Of a stretch of DNA of 13,376 nucleotides, positions 13,369 through 13,376 are shown in pieces (within the stretch, counting starts at the first letter, position 1; every line of letters starts with the position of its first letter). Both the position numbers and the translations under genes were made by a program. A model generated the notes under the pieces. That model was not told the DNA's origin and did not search any database. It saw nothing but the letters and a program-made list of their open reading frames with translations. The DNA comes from an uncultured Bacteroidota bacterium (GTDB taxonomy: Bacteria > Bacteroidota > Bacteroidia > 2-12-FULL-35-15): the NCBI GenBank assembly GCA_903881065.1, contig CAIRRW010000180.1, positions 1 through 13,376 on the forward strand. The letters run 5' to 3'.

Positions 13369-13376
13369 TACATCCC

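Overview
The window is AT-rich DNA from a member of the Bacteroidetes (Bacteroidota). Four things support this: a type B ribosomal protein L31 typical of the phylum, promoter boxes of the form TAnnTTTG, lipopolysaccharide (Kdo transferase) genes, and start regions without strong Shine-Dalgarno sequences. The species cannot be named from the sequence alone.

Layout. Positions 1-555 hold the 3' end of a two-helix membrane protein of unknown function. A 48-residue gene on the minus strand (607-753) is divergent from rpmE2 (851-1114), which ends in a clear Rho-independent terminator. Positions 1174-1752 hold no convincing gene but do contain a degenerate tandem array with a strict 42-bp period, each unit starting with a near-palindromic AAAAAC-N4-GTTTTT core. 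Two minus-strand genes follow: waaA, the Kdo transferase (1753-2991), and upstream of it an outer-membrane beta-barrel-like protein (3042-3788). The region from 3789 to 3902 is divergent. From 3903 to 13368 there is one plus-strand run of nine genes, mostly tightly spaced or overlapping.

The nine-gene run makes nucleotide sugars for a surface polysaccharide (capsule, O-antigen or exopolysaccharide). Ugd and UDP-glucuronate decarboxylase convert UDP-Glc to UDP-GlcA and then UDP-xylose. WbpA, WbpB, WbpE and WbpD homologues form the complete four-step route from UDP-GlcNAc to UDP-2,3-diacetamido-2,3-dideoxy-glucuronic acid; wbpE lies at the head of the run and wbpD-B-A lie further down. RmlB makes dTDP-4-keto-6-deoxyglucose. 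A WbpP-like epimerase interconverts gluco and galacto forms of UDP-HexNAc or its uronic acid. A PHP-domain tyrosine phosphatase of the YwqE/CpsB type closes the run and probably regulates polymer export. No glycosyltransferase, flippase or polymerase is in the window, so the locus probably continues past the right edge.

The least expected structures are the two helically phased repeat arrays: 42 bp at 1316-1567, and 21 bp at about 7451-7590 inside the operon between the UDP-xylose synthase and wbpD genes. Also unusual is a repeat-derived segment captured in frame inside waaA. All functional calls are by recognition of motifs and family resemblance; no database search was run.
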